Source of the DNA: Granulosicoccus sp964437945
Lineage (GTDB): Bacteria > Pseudomonadota > Gammaproteobacteria > Granulosicoccales > Granulosicoccaceae
Direction: 5' to 3'
DNA: 26,499 bases
Assembly: GCA_964437945.1 (NCBI GenBank)
Contig: CAYTJF010000050.1
Span: forward strand, 1-26,499
Shown here piece after piece: positions 7,058 through 15,107 of the stretch (position 1 is its first letter; every line of letters starts with the position of its first letter). The translations under genes and the position numbers were made by a program. Under the pieces are notes generated by a model. It was not told where the DNA came from, did not search any database, and worked only from the letters and a program-made list of their open reading frames with translations.

Positions 7058-7699
7058 CTAATGGCCTGAGGGTGTCACACTGACGTGCAACTCTATTTGA
7101 TCACCGGGGTCGCGTTTCATACGTGTTTGTAGCGTTCTGCCTCGATACTCATAGGTGACGTTATAACCTTGTATCCGTTGCTCATAGGAAGTGTGCACGG
7201 TTTCTTTGCAGTGTTCAACTGGCCGTGTTGTTACTATTCGCTGTGGTATCGTTCGGTGGCTCTGATTGCGATGCTTGTACCGACGGTGTCGGTTAACTTC
7301 ATTGCCTCGCGCTTCATTCGCAATGACCGACCCGACTATAGCACCTGCTACGGTTGCGCCGTTACGTGCACCGCGACTGCTGTTTTTACCGAGTTGATTT
7401 CCGATTACCCCGCCGATCAGGCCACCGACAATAACATCGCCGCCGCTGTGACCGCGTGAGCGTGACTGTCGGCGTGTTTGGTTAAAAGACCGGTTCGAGC
7501 CTTCGCGGATAACAACATGTTCTTCCTGTTCAATCCAGCATTCTTGCCGGGGTTTTTCATGGCGTACTTGTCGGAATATAGGTTCGACATCGATAACGGT
7601 CGCGTACTCTGTGAAGTGTTGACGCTGTGGACCCCTATCATTTGCTAGTGCAAGGTTGCCGATTCCGATAAGTACGGTGGCTGCAATTAGTGTTTTCAT
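7058..7699 (-). CDS. Glycine-zipper 2TM (17-kDa surface antigen-like) envelope protein
   Basis: 213-residue secreted protein. A signal peptide (MKTLIAATVLIGIGNLALA, residues 1-19) is followed by a basic region, then a glycine-zipper hairpin (about 80-117: GGDVIVGGLIGGVIGNQLG, then GATVAGAIVGSVIANEA), an Arg/His-rich linker, and a conserved C-terminal module with YEQRIQGYNVTYEYRGR and a DPGDQIELHVSV end. Proteins of this type sit in the outer membrane or periplasm; there is no lipobox cysteine after the signal. ATG 7699 is chosen over 7819 because GAGG lies about 7 bases upstream and the signal peptide begins there. It is the first gene of the run leading to PepSY, PhoP and PhoQ. Its exact function is unknown. 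Confidence 0.75.
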   Translation of the reverse strand: MKTLIAATVLIGIGNLALANDRGPQRQHFTEYATVIDVEPIFRQVRHEKPRQECWIEQEEHVVIREGSNRSFNQTRRQSRSRGHSGGDVIVGGLIGGVIGNQLGKNSSRGARNGATVAGAIVGSVIANEARGNEVNRHRRYKHRNQSHRTIPQRIVTTRPVEHCKETVHTSYEQRIQGYNVTYEYRGRTLQTRMKRDPGDQIELHVSVTPSGH

Positions 7700-7722
7700 G
7701 TAAAGCCTCGCTTTTGTGTTGG

Positions 7723-7743
7723 CAACGTCCTGTGTTGACGTTG
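7723..7743. promoter_or_regulatory. Inverted repeat upstream of the glycine-zipper gene (candidate operator)
   Basis: CAACGTC (7723-7729) and GACGTTG (7737-7743) form a perfect 7-bp dyad with a 7-base spacer. It lies 24-44 bases before the ATG of the first gene of the PhoPQ-like run. It could bind a dimeric regulator or form a leader hairpin. The rest of the 219-bp gap (7700-7918) also holds a 6-bp stem at 7805-7821 but no recognised promoter. Confidence 0.35.
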
Positions 7744-7918
7744 TGAACACTCTACCGATACCAGACTGAACGTATCCTGAATAGCGGCTAAGGTGGTCTT
7801 GTAAGGGTGTCGAAAACACCCGTTTTGCAAACCAGTACCTATTTAAGCGGTTGAATTGTGGAAGGGGTGTGTTATCAACTACCCTTGTCTTCTACTCTTG
7901 TCAATTACTCACGGAACC

Positions 7919-8584
7919 CTAGTTTGAGGCCTCGTTCAGTGGAAGAATTTTTACCAGAAGGCCGAATCGGGGGTTGTCGATGTAGTGAAACTCGCTCGAG
8001 CGCATTTTGCGGCTTTGTGACAGTCGGTAACTTTTCTGCTTTTCAACATCGGTAAAGACCAGTTTTGTGTCGAGGTGCAAGAATCGCCCGAGCCTCACTT
8101 TTAATGTACCGCTAATCGTAGTGGTATCGATTTTTCTGCTTTGCGACGGTAATGGTTGCAATGATGCAGGTATGAACGTTTCATAGGGGGTAACATCTTC
8201 AGGCAGATAGATCGGTATGGTATCGCCGATGTTTATTCGTATAGCTTCGGCATTATTATCATCAAGACCAGGTTGTCGCCAGGCAAAGTGTCTTAACAGC
8301 CGGTACTTACCGCTGTTACGGATTTGCTCTGCCGCTTCCTCTAGCGCATATGCATCATCGAGCAGGGAAAATCCTAAAGATGCTGCTTTATCATCAGTCA
8401 AACCAATAGCTGATGTTATTTTAGGATGGTAAATACCTCCAGAAGTGGCTTTGTCCGATTCTGACAGATTCTCAAATATCAGCACCTCAACAAGATAGTT
8501 ACGCTCTTGGGCATAAGCGGCTGAGCCGAACATTAGAGTAGCCAGGGTAGCCAATGCAAGAAAACCCAATGCATGCAGTCGCAT
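7919..8584 (-). CDS. csiV: CsiV-family envelope protein
   Basis: 221-residue periplasmic protein of the CsiV family. In Vibrio cholerae CsiV binds peptidoglycan and supports PBP1A-dependent cell wall synthesis. A signal peptide MRLHALGFLALATLATLMF then GSAAYA (1-25) is followed by the family start ERNYLVEVLIFEN, and later RYLHLDTKLVF-like (RLGRFLHLDTKLVF) and a C-terminal FHYIDNPRFGLLVKILPL. The gene stands next to mfd, its usual neighbour in Pseudomonas as I recall. I prefer ATG 8584, which begins a clean signal peptide. ATG 8668 would add 28 residues made of four DTKR repeats, an odd leader for a secreted protein. Neither start has a good ribosome binding site. Confidence 0.7.
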   Translation of the reverse strand: MRLHALGFLALATLATLMFGSAAYAQERNYLVEVLIFENLSESDKATSGGIYHPKITSAIGLTDDKAASLGFSLLDDAYALEEAAEQIRNSGKYRLLRHFAWRQPGLDDNNAEAIRINIGDTIPIYLPEDVTPYETFIPASLQPLPSQSRKIDTTTISGTLKVRLGRFLHLDTKLVFTDVEKQKSYRLSQSRKMRSSEFHYIDNPRFGLLVKILPLNEASN

Positions 8585-8593
8585 CGCCAATAA

Positions 8594-8658
8594 TTTTTTT
8601 TTGGTGTCTCTTTTGGTGTCTCTTTTTGTGTCTCTTTTAGTATCTCTTCTGGTGTCTA
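8594..8658 (-). repeat. 12-bp tandem repeat and T9/A9 tract at the csiV start
   Basis: Five units based on TTTTGGTGTCTC begin at 8599, 8611, 8623, 8635 and 8647 on the plus strand, the first two identical. They overlap a run of nine T (8594-8602), which reads as nine A in the gene. The block lies between the two possible csiV start codons and would encode (Asp-Thr-Lys-Arg)n if translated. Confidence 0.9.
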
Positions 8659-8768
8659 CGGTTGGCATGGTTCACTCATGTCACGGTTGATTCTCACTCC
8701 AATAGTATACGTGCAAAACGGACTTAGGCGTTGTATGCGTAGCGGAACAATACCGGTAATCATCTCAT

Positions 8769-11700
8769 TCACGTTACCATCTCAGCGTCTTTGACGGCTA
8801 ATTTGTCAAGTAATGTGTCAATAAAATTGCGTGTCTGTTCTGCATCGTCGAGCTCCTGGCTGATGCGCAGCATCTGCTGTCCATCAAAGCGATAGTTTTT
8901 TTCCGATTTTTGTATTAGCGTGATCAATGCCATTGAGTCAATATTCGGTTTTTTGTTGAACAGAATACGCCCCCCGTGGGCGTTCATTTCAAGTCGTTCG
9001 ATCCCCAGCTTTGCACAACGCAATTTGATTTGCATAACATCAAATAGATTACCGGTTTGTTGTGGCAACAAACCGAAACGATCAATTAACTCGATTTTCA
9101 ATTCTTTTAGTTCAGCTTCGCTTTTTGCCGCACCAATACGTTTGTATAGAATCAATCGATGATGAACATCGGGCACGTAATCCTGGGGAAGCAAGGCGGG
9201 CGCACCCAAGTCAACCTCAGTGCCCTGTGCCAGAGGTGTGTCGTAGTCTGGGAGTTGTCCTGATTTTAGGGCCTTGACAGCGCGTTCAAGCAGTTCGGTA
9301 TAGAGTGTAAAGCCAATTTCCTGAATCTGGCCACTTTGTCCCTCACCGAGTAGCTCGCCTGCGCCTCGAATTTCAAGATCATGTGTTGCAAGTGTAAATC
9401 CTACACCGAGATCTTCGAGTGATTCGATTGCGCTGAGTCGTTTTTCTGCGTCACGCGACATAACGCCCTTTGGTGGGGTAATCAGATAGGCATAAGCACG
9501 ATGATGGGACCGGCCAACGCGGCCTCGAAGTTGGTGTAATTGTGCAAGCCCAAGTTTGTCTGCACGATTGATGATAATGGTGTTGGCACTTGGAATATCG
9601 ATACCACTTTCAATAATGGTTGTGGCTACCAAAATATTGAAACGTTGATGATAGAAGTCGACCATGACGGCTTCCAGATCAGATTCACGCATTTGTCCAT
9701 GCGCGTATTGTATTTTGGCGTCCGGTAAGATCTCTTCCAAAGTGCGCGTAATGCGCTCTATGGTAGCAACCTCATTATGTAAAAAGTAGACTTGACCACC
9801 TCGAGTGAGCTCACGCTCGCAAGCTTCTCGAATTTGTACATCAGACCACTGTCCGACAAAAGTTTTTATTGCGTGCCGGTGTTGCGGCGGAGTTGCAATG
9901 ATTGAAAGATCTCGCATACCAGCCAGGCCCATGTTCAGTGTGCGAGGAATGGGTGTTGCGGTGAGGGTTACAATATCTATTTCAGATCGCAAAGCTTTCA
10001 TATGTTCTTTGTGGCGCACGCCAAATCGATGTTCTTCATCGATAATTACCAACCCTAAATTTTTGTATTTAACGTCTTTCTGAATGAGTTTGTGGGTGCC
10101 AATAATGATATCGATACCACCGGCACTCAATTTGTCAAGAATGGCTTTTTGATCTTTTGGTTTTACAAAGCGTGATAGCGATTCAATTTGAATAGGCCAG
10201 TCAGCAAACCGATCGAGAAAGTTCTGGTGATGTTGTTTGGCCAGCAACGTGGTTGGTACTAAAACCGCTACCTGCTTACCTGCATCAACAGCCACAAAGG
10301 CGGCTCGCATAGCCACTTCAGTTTTACCGAAGCCTACATCACCACACACCACCCGATCGGTTGGCTGATTTGATCTTAAATCGCTTACCACATTGTCAAT
10401 GGCACTGAGCTGATCAGGTGTCTCTTCAAAAGCAAAAGCATCGGAGAAAACGCTGTAGTTGTTAGAATTTGATGGGAAAGCAAAGCCTGTGCGAGCCGCG
10501 CGCCGGGCATGAATTTCGAGTAACTCGGCAGCGACGTCATAGGCTTTTTCAGCTGCTTTTCGTTTCGCTTTTTGCCAGGCATCACTGCCTAATTTGTGTA
10601 ATGGTGCGGTATCGCTACTTGAACCTGTGTATCTGGAAATCAGGTGCAATGATGATACGGGTACGTAGAGTTTGTCATCGCCGGCATAGTGAATAGTGAC
10701 GTATTCGTTTTCCATTCCACCTACATCCATGCTGGTCAGGCCTTGATATCGACCAACGCCGTGATCAAGGTGAACAACCGGTGCGCCAATTGACAGATCG
10801 GTCAGGTTGGCAATGATCGCATCAGAGTCGCGGGTAGGTCGACGGCGTTCACGGCGTTTAACTCTGCCAGCTCCAAGCTGTGACTCAGTAATTACCGCAA
10901 CTTTTGCGTCTGGCATCAAAACGCCGCGATCAAGCGATGCGGTGGTCAGACATAAATCTCTATCGCTGTTCAAAAACGCCGACCAGCTATCCACGGTTTC
11001 GGGTGTGAGTCGATTTCCAACTAACTGATCGAGCAGAGCTTCCCGCCGACCTGTTGATTCAGCTACAAATAACAAGCGACCTTTAAAACTGGTAATGAAG
11101 TCTTGTAGCGGGCCCATGGGTCGTTCAGCGCGGGCATCTACCGGATACAAATCGGGTGTTTTGGTTGGGTAGTTAAACCCGGTTCTTGCGGTGTTTTCTA
11201 TTTCATAGCGCTGAGTTGAAATGCAATGAAACGCTTTAAGGCGCTTGTGCATTTGCTCAGGTTCAATGAAAAGCTGGTCTGGCGTCAGAATGGGTCGTTC
11301 GACATCGTGTCGACGCTGTTCAAACCGATCAGCGGTTGTGTCCCAAAAACTCTGCATGCCGTCATCAGCGCCATCAACATGAATAAAGTTTGCATTGGCT
11401 GGCAAGTAGTCGAAAATATCGGTTATCTCTTCAAAAAACAGTGGCCAGTAATACTCAATCCCTGAGGGTGCGCGACCGGCTGAGACGTCCTCATATAACG
11501 GGCTGTTCTTGCTCTCTGCCTCAAACGTGTTGCGAAACTGGCGTCGGAACAGTGCTATGCCATCTTCATTGAGAGGAAATTCATGCGCTGGCAGTAATTC
11601 GATTGTTGTTGCTTTGTCAAGGCCTCGCTGGGTATCCGGGTCAAAGGTGCGAATGGTTTCGATCTCTTCGTCGAAAAATTCGACCCGAAAGGGCAGGTTA

Positions 11701-12239
11701 CTGCTCATCGGATACAAATCGAGAATTGAGCCGCGCACGGCGAATTCGCCACGTTCTTCCACCTGGGCAACACCGCGGTAACCCGCGTCGACCAGGCGTT
11801 CTCGAAAATGGTCAAGTTGCAGGTTTTCGCCAGTTCGAATAATCAGCGCGTGTTGTTCGAGAAAGGTGCGTGGTGGTAGTCGCTGCATCAAAGCGGCAGC
11901 TGTGATGAGCAAGATACCTTTTTCCTGTTTGGGCAGGGCGTAGAGTGTTCGAATGCGTTGTGAAATAATATCCTGGTGCGGAGAAACGCGATCGTAGGTT
12001 AGCGTTTCCCAGTCACTGAACGTTTGCATGGGCGTACCGGGCTGGCAATAGAATCCAAGTTCTGCCTCCAGGTTCAACAGATCAGGGGTATTAGCGGCCA
12101 CCACGACCACCAGCGCGTCCGATTGCAGAGCGAATTCGGCGATAGCGAGTGATTCTGCGGAGCCATACAGCTGTCCCCAGTGCTTTTGGGAGGCTTTTGC
12201 AAGCGGCAAAAGAGTTACGTTCGAGTCATTTGGTGCCAT
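8769..12239 (-). CDS. mfd: Transcription-repair coupling factor Mfd
   Basis: Large cytoplasmic ATP-dependent translocase that removes RNA polymerase stalled at DNA damage and recruits UvrA. At 1156 residues it has the usual length. Visible in order: UvrB-like N-terminal region (about 1-330, with GEFAVRGSILDLYPM), RNA polymerase-interacting domain (about 480-545, with DLSIGAPVVHLDHGVGRYQG), helicase lobe 1 with Walker A DVGFGKTE (about 632-640) and DEEH box (about 731), TATPIPRTL, lobe 2 with IIESGIDIPSANTIII and QLRGRVGRS, then the TRG motif and C-terminal domain. ATG 12239 is preceded by a gap divergent from lolC. All expected motifs are intact. It is 184 bp upstream of csiV on the same strand. 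Confidence 0.98.
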   Translation of the reverse strand: MAPNDSNVTLLPLAKASQKHWGQLYGSAESLAIAEFALQSDALVVVVAANTPDLLNLEAELGFYCQPGTPMQTFSDWETLTYDRVSPHQDIISQRIRTLYALPKQEKGILLITAAALMQRLPPRTFLEQHALIIRTGENLQLDHFRERLVDAGYRGVAQVEERGEFAVRGSILDLYPMSSNLPFRVEFFDEEIETIRTFDPDTQRGLDKATTIELLPAHEFPLNEDGIALFRRQFRNTFEAESKNSPLYEDVSAGRAPSGIEYYWPLFFEEITDIFDYLPANANFIHVDGADDGMQSFWDTTADRFEQRRHDVERPILTPDQLFIEPEQMHKRLKAFHCISTQRYEIENTARTGFNYPTKTPDLYPVDARAERPMGPLQDFITSFKGRLLFVAESTGRREALLDQLVGNRLTPETVDSWSAFLNSDRDLCLTTASLDRGVLMPDAKVAVITESQLGAGRVKRRERRRPTRDSDAIIANLTDLSIGAPVVHLDHGVGRYQGLTSMDVGGMENEYVTIHYAGDDKLYVPVSSLHLISRYTGSSSDTAPLHKLGSDAWQKAKRKAAEKAYDVAAELLEIHARRAARTGFAFPSNSNNYSVFSDAFAFEETPDQLSAIDNVVSDLRSNQPTDRVVCGDVGFGKTEVAMRAAFVAVDAGKQVAVLVPTTLLAKQHHQNFLDRFADWPIQIESLSRFVKPKDQKAILDKLSAGGIDIIIGTHKLIQKDVKYKNLGLVIIDEEHRFGVRHKEHMKALRSEIDIVTLTATPIPRTLNMGLAGMRDLSIIATPPQHRHAIKTFVGQWSDVQIREACERELTRGGQVYFLHNEVATIERITRTLEEILPDAKIQYAHGQMRESDLEAVMVDFYHQRFNILVATTIIESGIDIPSANTIIINRADKLGLAQLHQLRGRVGRSHHRAYAYLITPPKGVMSRDAEKRLSAIESLEDLGVGFTLATHDLEIRGAGELLGEGQSGQIQEIGFTLYTELLERAVKALKSGQLPDYDTPLAQGTEVDLGAPALLPQDYVPDVHHRLILYKRIGAAKSEAELKELKIELIDRFGLLPQQTGNLFDVMQIKLRCAKLGIERLEMNAHGGRILFNKKPNIDSMALITLIQKSEKNYRFDGQQMLRISQELDDAEQTRNFIDTLLDKLAVKDAEMVT

Positions 12240-12464
12240 GGTGGGTCGGGAAATAAGTAAATCGGTAGGACTTTTGCGTACCCAATTGTCCCATATTTCC
12301 TATACTGATACTCGGACGGCTGAAACTCGGCATTGGGTTACACACATTATTTGTCGCGATTTGTTGCGGTTTGTTGCGAATTGGGTTGCAAGGGTTTGCG
12401 AAGCTGGAAGCGAACCTTTCGTGCAAGTGTTGTCGAATTCACGGGTCAAGGCCAAATACATTAC
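12240..12464. promoter_or_regulatory. Divergent promoter region between mfd and lolC
   Basis: This 225-bp gap must hold promoters for both mfd (minus) and the lol genes (plus). A good -10-like TATACT is at 12301-12306 on the plus strand, but no good -35 sits 16-18 bases upstream. A stretch with TTGTCGCGATTTGTTGCGG near 12349 contains a near repeat of TTTGTTGCG. No gene was supported here. Confidence 0.35.
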
Positions 12465-13715
12465 ATGTTTCAACCGTATCAATTTTTCGTCGGATTACGC
12501 TACACGCGTGCAAAGCGACGTAACCATTTTATCTCTTTTATTTCGTTGATCTCCATTGTTGGCATCACATTGGGGGTGACTGCACTGATAACTGTGACCT
12601 CGGTAATGAGTGGCTTCGAAAAGGAGATGAGACAACGCATCGTCGGGGCTTCTTCTCACGCGACAGTGACCACATTCGGTGAACCAATGCAAGATTGGCA
12701 GTCGATTGTTGATCAGGTCAGCACTCATCCCGAAGTGCTCGGTGCTGCGCCGTACGTGGAAGGACAAGTCATGCTGGTGGCAGACGGGCGCTCAACAGGT
12801 GCGTTGATCCGTGGTATCGAGCCTGATCAGGAGAGTTCGGTTTCCGAATTGGTCGATAAGCTGGAAAACACCGAATCACTGAGCGCATCGTTACAGCCAG
12901 GTGAGTACGGCATCATACTCGGCGCTGATCTGGCTGCGTATCTTGGGGCGTTGGTAGGCGACAAAGTGATGGTTATTACACCAGAGGCCAGCGTAACCCC
13001 CGTTGGATTTGTACCGCGCATAAAACGCTTTACCGTAACGGGCCTGTTCCGTTTTGGTATGTTTCAGTTTGATCGCAACATGGCTGTGATGCATGCCAAG
13101 GATTCGGCCAAACTATTAAAAATGGGAGATGGTTATTCCGGCGTCAGGTTGAAACTTGAGGACACTGGCAGAGCACCGTTCGTTGCGCGTGATATCAAGA
13201 ACACGGTAGGTTTTAACTACTATGTGAGTGACTGGACACAACAAAATGCCAATTATTTTCTGGCTGTAAAAATGGAAAAGACGATGATGTTTATCATTCT
13301 GTCGATGATCGTCGCGGTTGCCGCTTTCAACATTGTTTCCACGCTGGTTATGATGGTACAGGACAAACAGGCCGATATTGCCATCTTGCGTACACAAGGC
13401 GCCTCACCTGGCAGCATCATGAGCATTTTCCTGGTTCAGGGCACGCTTATTGGGGTGGTCGGAACGGTAGTGGGTGTTATTGGCGGTGTATTGCTCGCAT
13501 CCAATATCGATGTTGTGGTGCCATTCATCGAACGCTTTACCGGTCCTGTGCTCAACCCGGAGGTGTACTACATTGATAAAATGCCGTCCGATCTTCAGTG
13601 GCCTAATGTGGGTCGCATCGCACTGATGTCGTTTGGTTTATCCGTTCTGGCTACTTTATATCCGGCGTGGCGAGCATCACGTACCGATCCTGCAAGCGCA
13701 CTGGCCTACGAGTAA
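12465..13715 (+). CDS. lolC: Lipoprotein-releasing permease LolC/LolE family (probably LolF-type)
   Basis: Inner-membrane permease that, with LolD, releases mature lipoproteins to the periplasmic chaperone LolA. The 416-residue protein has one N-terminal membrane helix (about 25-50: LISIVGITLGVTALITVTS), a large periplasmic MacB-type domain, and three C-terminal helices (about 275-410) typical of FtsX-like permeases. GLRYTRAKRRNHFISFIS at the N-terminus is family-typical. ATG 12465 is chosen because it starts this conserved region; the longer frame from 12333 encodes Cys-rich sequence without family features. lolD follows after 5 bp. No second permease gene (lolE) follows, so this protein may act as the homodimeric LolF seen in some gammaproteobacteria. 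Confidence 0.9.
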   Translation: MFQPYQFFVGLRYTRAKRRNHFISFISLISIVGITLGVTALITVTSVMSGFEKEMRQRIVGASSHATVTTFGEPMQDWQSIVDQVSTHPEVLGAAPYVEGQVMLVADGRSTGALIRGIEPDQESSVSELVDKLENTESLSASLQPGEYGIILGADLAAYLGALVGDKVMVITPEASVTPVGFVPRIKRFTVTGLFRFGMFQFDRNMAVMHAKDSAKLLKMGDGYSGVRLKLEDTGRAPFVARDIKNTVGFNYYVSDWTQQNANYFLAVKMEKTMMFIILSMIVAVAAFNIVSTLVMMVQDKQADIAILRTQGASPGSIMSIFLVQGTLIGVVGTVVGVIGGVLLASNIDVVVPFIERFTGPVLNPEVYYIDKMPSDLQWPNVGRIALMSFGLSVLATLYPAWRASRTDPASALAYE

Positions 13716-13720
13716 CACCG

Positions 13721-14455
13721 ATGAATTCGAGTTTAGAAATGGGTGCACGATCGAGTGCGTCAACTAGTGACTCCACCAGTGAAGTATTGGTGGCAACCAA
13801 TATTAGTAGGCAATATTCGCAGGGTGACTTAAGCGTTGATGTACTCAAGTCCTTGTCGTTAAAAGTAAACCGCGGCGACCGTATTGGTATTGTTGGTGCG
13901 TCTGGAAGTGGTAAAAGTACGTTACTTCATTTACTTGGTGGTCTCGATAAGCCTACTGAGGGAAAGGTTGTTCTGGCCGGACAAGATTTATCAAAACTGA
14001 GTCAGCGGGCGCGTGGTGCGCTGCGTAACAAGCACCTGGGTTTTGTTTATCAATTTCATCACTTGCTACCTGAATTCACGGCTTTGGAAAACGTCAGTAT
14101 GCCGTTGCTTATCCGCAAGAACTCGGTCGCGCAAGCGAATGAAAAAGCGGCACATTTACTGGCGCGTGTAGGTTTGGGTGACCGGCAACGACATAAGCCG
14201 TCGGAACTATCCGGTGGAGAACGTCAGCGCGCTGCGATTGCGCGTGCTTTGGTCAATGACCCACAAGTGGTTCTGGCTGATGAGCCGACGGGTAATCTCG
14301 ACGAAGGCACTGCAGATAAAGTGTACGAGCTGCTGCTCGAATTGAATCTGGAATCTGCGACGAGTTTCTTGATCGTGACCCATGACACAAAGCTGGCTTC
14401 GCGCATGGATACGGTACTGACCCTAACTCATGGAACCTTGTCGGAAGGCTTGTGA
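13721..14455 (+). CDS. lolD: Lipoprotein-releasing ABC transporter ATPase LolD
   Basis: Cytoplasmic ATPase that powers lipoprotein release by the LolC/F permease. The 244-residue protein has Walker A GASGSGKST (about 60-68), Q-loop in FVYQFHHLLPEFTALENVSM (the LLPEF stretch is characteristic of LolD), signature LSGGERQRAAIARAL (about 163-177), Walker B VVLADEPTGNLD and switch histidine in IVTHD. ATG 13721 lies 5 bp after lolC; a second ATG at 13739 is possible, since the first 25 residues are Ser-rich and longer than in E. coli LolD. Its 3' end overlaps the convergent DUF2062 gene by 28 bp. Confidence 0.93.
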   Translation: MNSSLEMGARSSASTSDSTSEVLVATNISRQYSQGDLSVDVLKSLSLKVNRGDRIGIVGASGSGKSTLLHLLGGLDKPTEGKVVLAGQDLSKLSQRARGALRNKHLGFVYQFHHLLPEFTALENVSMPLLIRKNSVAQANEKAAHLLARVGLGDRQRHKPSELSGGERQRAAIARALVNDPQVVLADEPTGNLDEGTADKVYELLLELNLESATSFLIVTHDTKLASRMDTVLTLTHGTLSEGL

Positions 14456-15000
14456 TGCCTATGCGCACGTGCTCGCCAACGCCGGACTGCCACCATGCGC
14501 CATAGCGCGTTGGTGAGCACATAGCCAAGCACCGAAAACAGGGTTGCACAAAACAGGCTGCCGAACAATATAACTGGCCAGGCGCTAGCAGTGGCCTGCA
14601 GAAAGGCCAGAACATTCATCGATAAAGGTTTTACAATCATGGGTGTTCCAAGAATGCTTGACCCGATAAACCAGGCAGCATAAAGTAATGCCGGAAAAGT
14701 AATCGGATTACTGAACCAAACCAGCACAACGGAGACCGGCACATGGACGCGCACGGTAGCTGCAAGCAATGCAGCAATCAACATTTGCATCGGCACTGGC
14801 AACCAGCCGATGAACAATCCCACTGCCACCGCTCCGGCAACCGATCGGCGGTTAAGATGCCACAACATCGGGTCGGCAAGCTTCTGTTTTACCCAATCCA
14901 TAACCTTGGATTGCGGACGCTTACCGCTAATATCAACACCCAACTGCTCATGCAATTGTTTGTGTGTCGGCAATCTCTGCTGAAGCCAGCGGCGTGGCAT
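14428..15000 (-). CDS. DUF2062 inner-membrane protein
   Basis: 190-residue membrane protein of unknown function. An Arg/Lys-rich N-terminal cytoplasmic part (1-50) precedes the DUF2062 core: RSVAGAVAVGLFIGWLPVP, then a helix, then VVLVWFSNPITFPALLYAAW (about 50-120), a loop, and a last helix at about 135-165 with a basic tail. DUF2062 proteins commonly sit beside comEC and exbB/exbD in Pseudomonas-type gene order, as here. The gene is divergent from comEC (107-bp gap) and convergent with lolD, with which it shares 28 bp. Confidence 0.85.
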   Translation of the reverse strand: MPRRWLQQRLPTHKQLHEQLGVDISGKRPQSKVMDWVKQKLADPMLWHLNRRSVAGAVAVGLFIGWLPVPMQMLIAALLAATVRVHVPVSVVLVWFSNPITFPALLYAAWFIGSSILGTPMIVKPLSMNVLAFLQATASAWPVILFGSLFCATLFSVLGYVLTNALWRMVAVRRWRARAHRHHKPSDKVP

Positions 15001-15107
15001 GATACGTGTGCGTGTCCTGTTAGTTGGTTGATCGTATCAGATATCGTCTGTCGTCTATCTGGATTAAGCAGATTATATAAATTTTACCTAATTAAACCAT
15101 AGTTACC

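Noticed and set aside
7169..7459. 96-codon plus-strand open frame opposite the glycine-zipper gene
   Set aside because: It is the antisense shadow of a gene with a clear signal peptide and family motifs.
7805..7826. GGGTGT/ACACCC hairpin followed by GTTTT, resembling a terminator
   Set aside because: The T-run would serve plus-strand transcription, but both flanking genes are on the minus strand and no plus-strand gene ends here.
7700..7860. Possible PhoP box (two GGTTTA-like half-sites) upstream of the PhoPQ-like run
   Set aside because: GTTTG and TGTTTT copies are present but their spacing (about 15 bases between starts) does not fit the 11-bp period of a PhoP box.
12333..12464. Upstream extension of the lolC frame to 12333
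   Set aside because: The added residues are Cys/Arg-rich and unlike the family N-terminus, which begins at ATG 12465.
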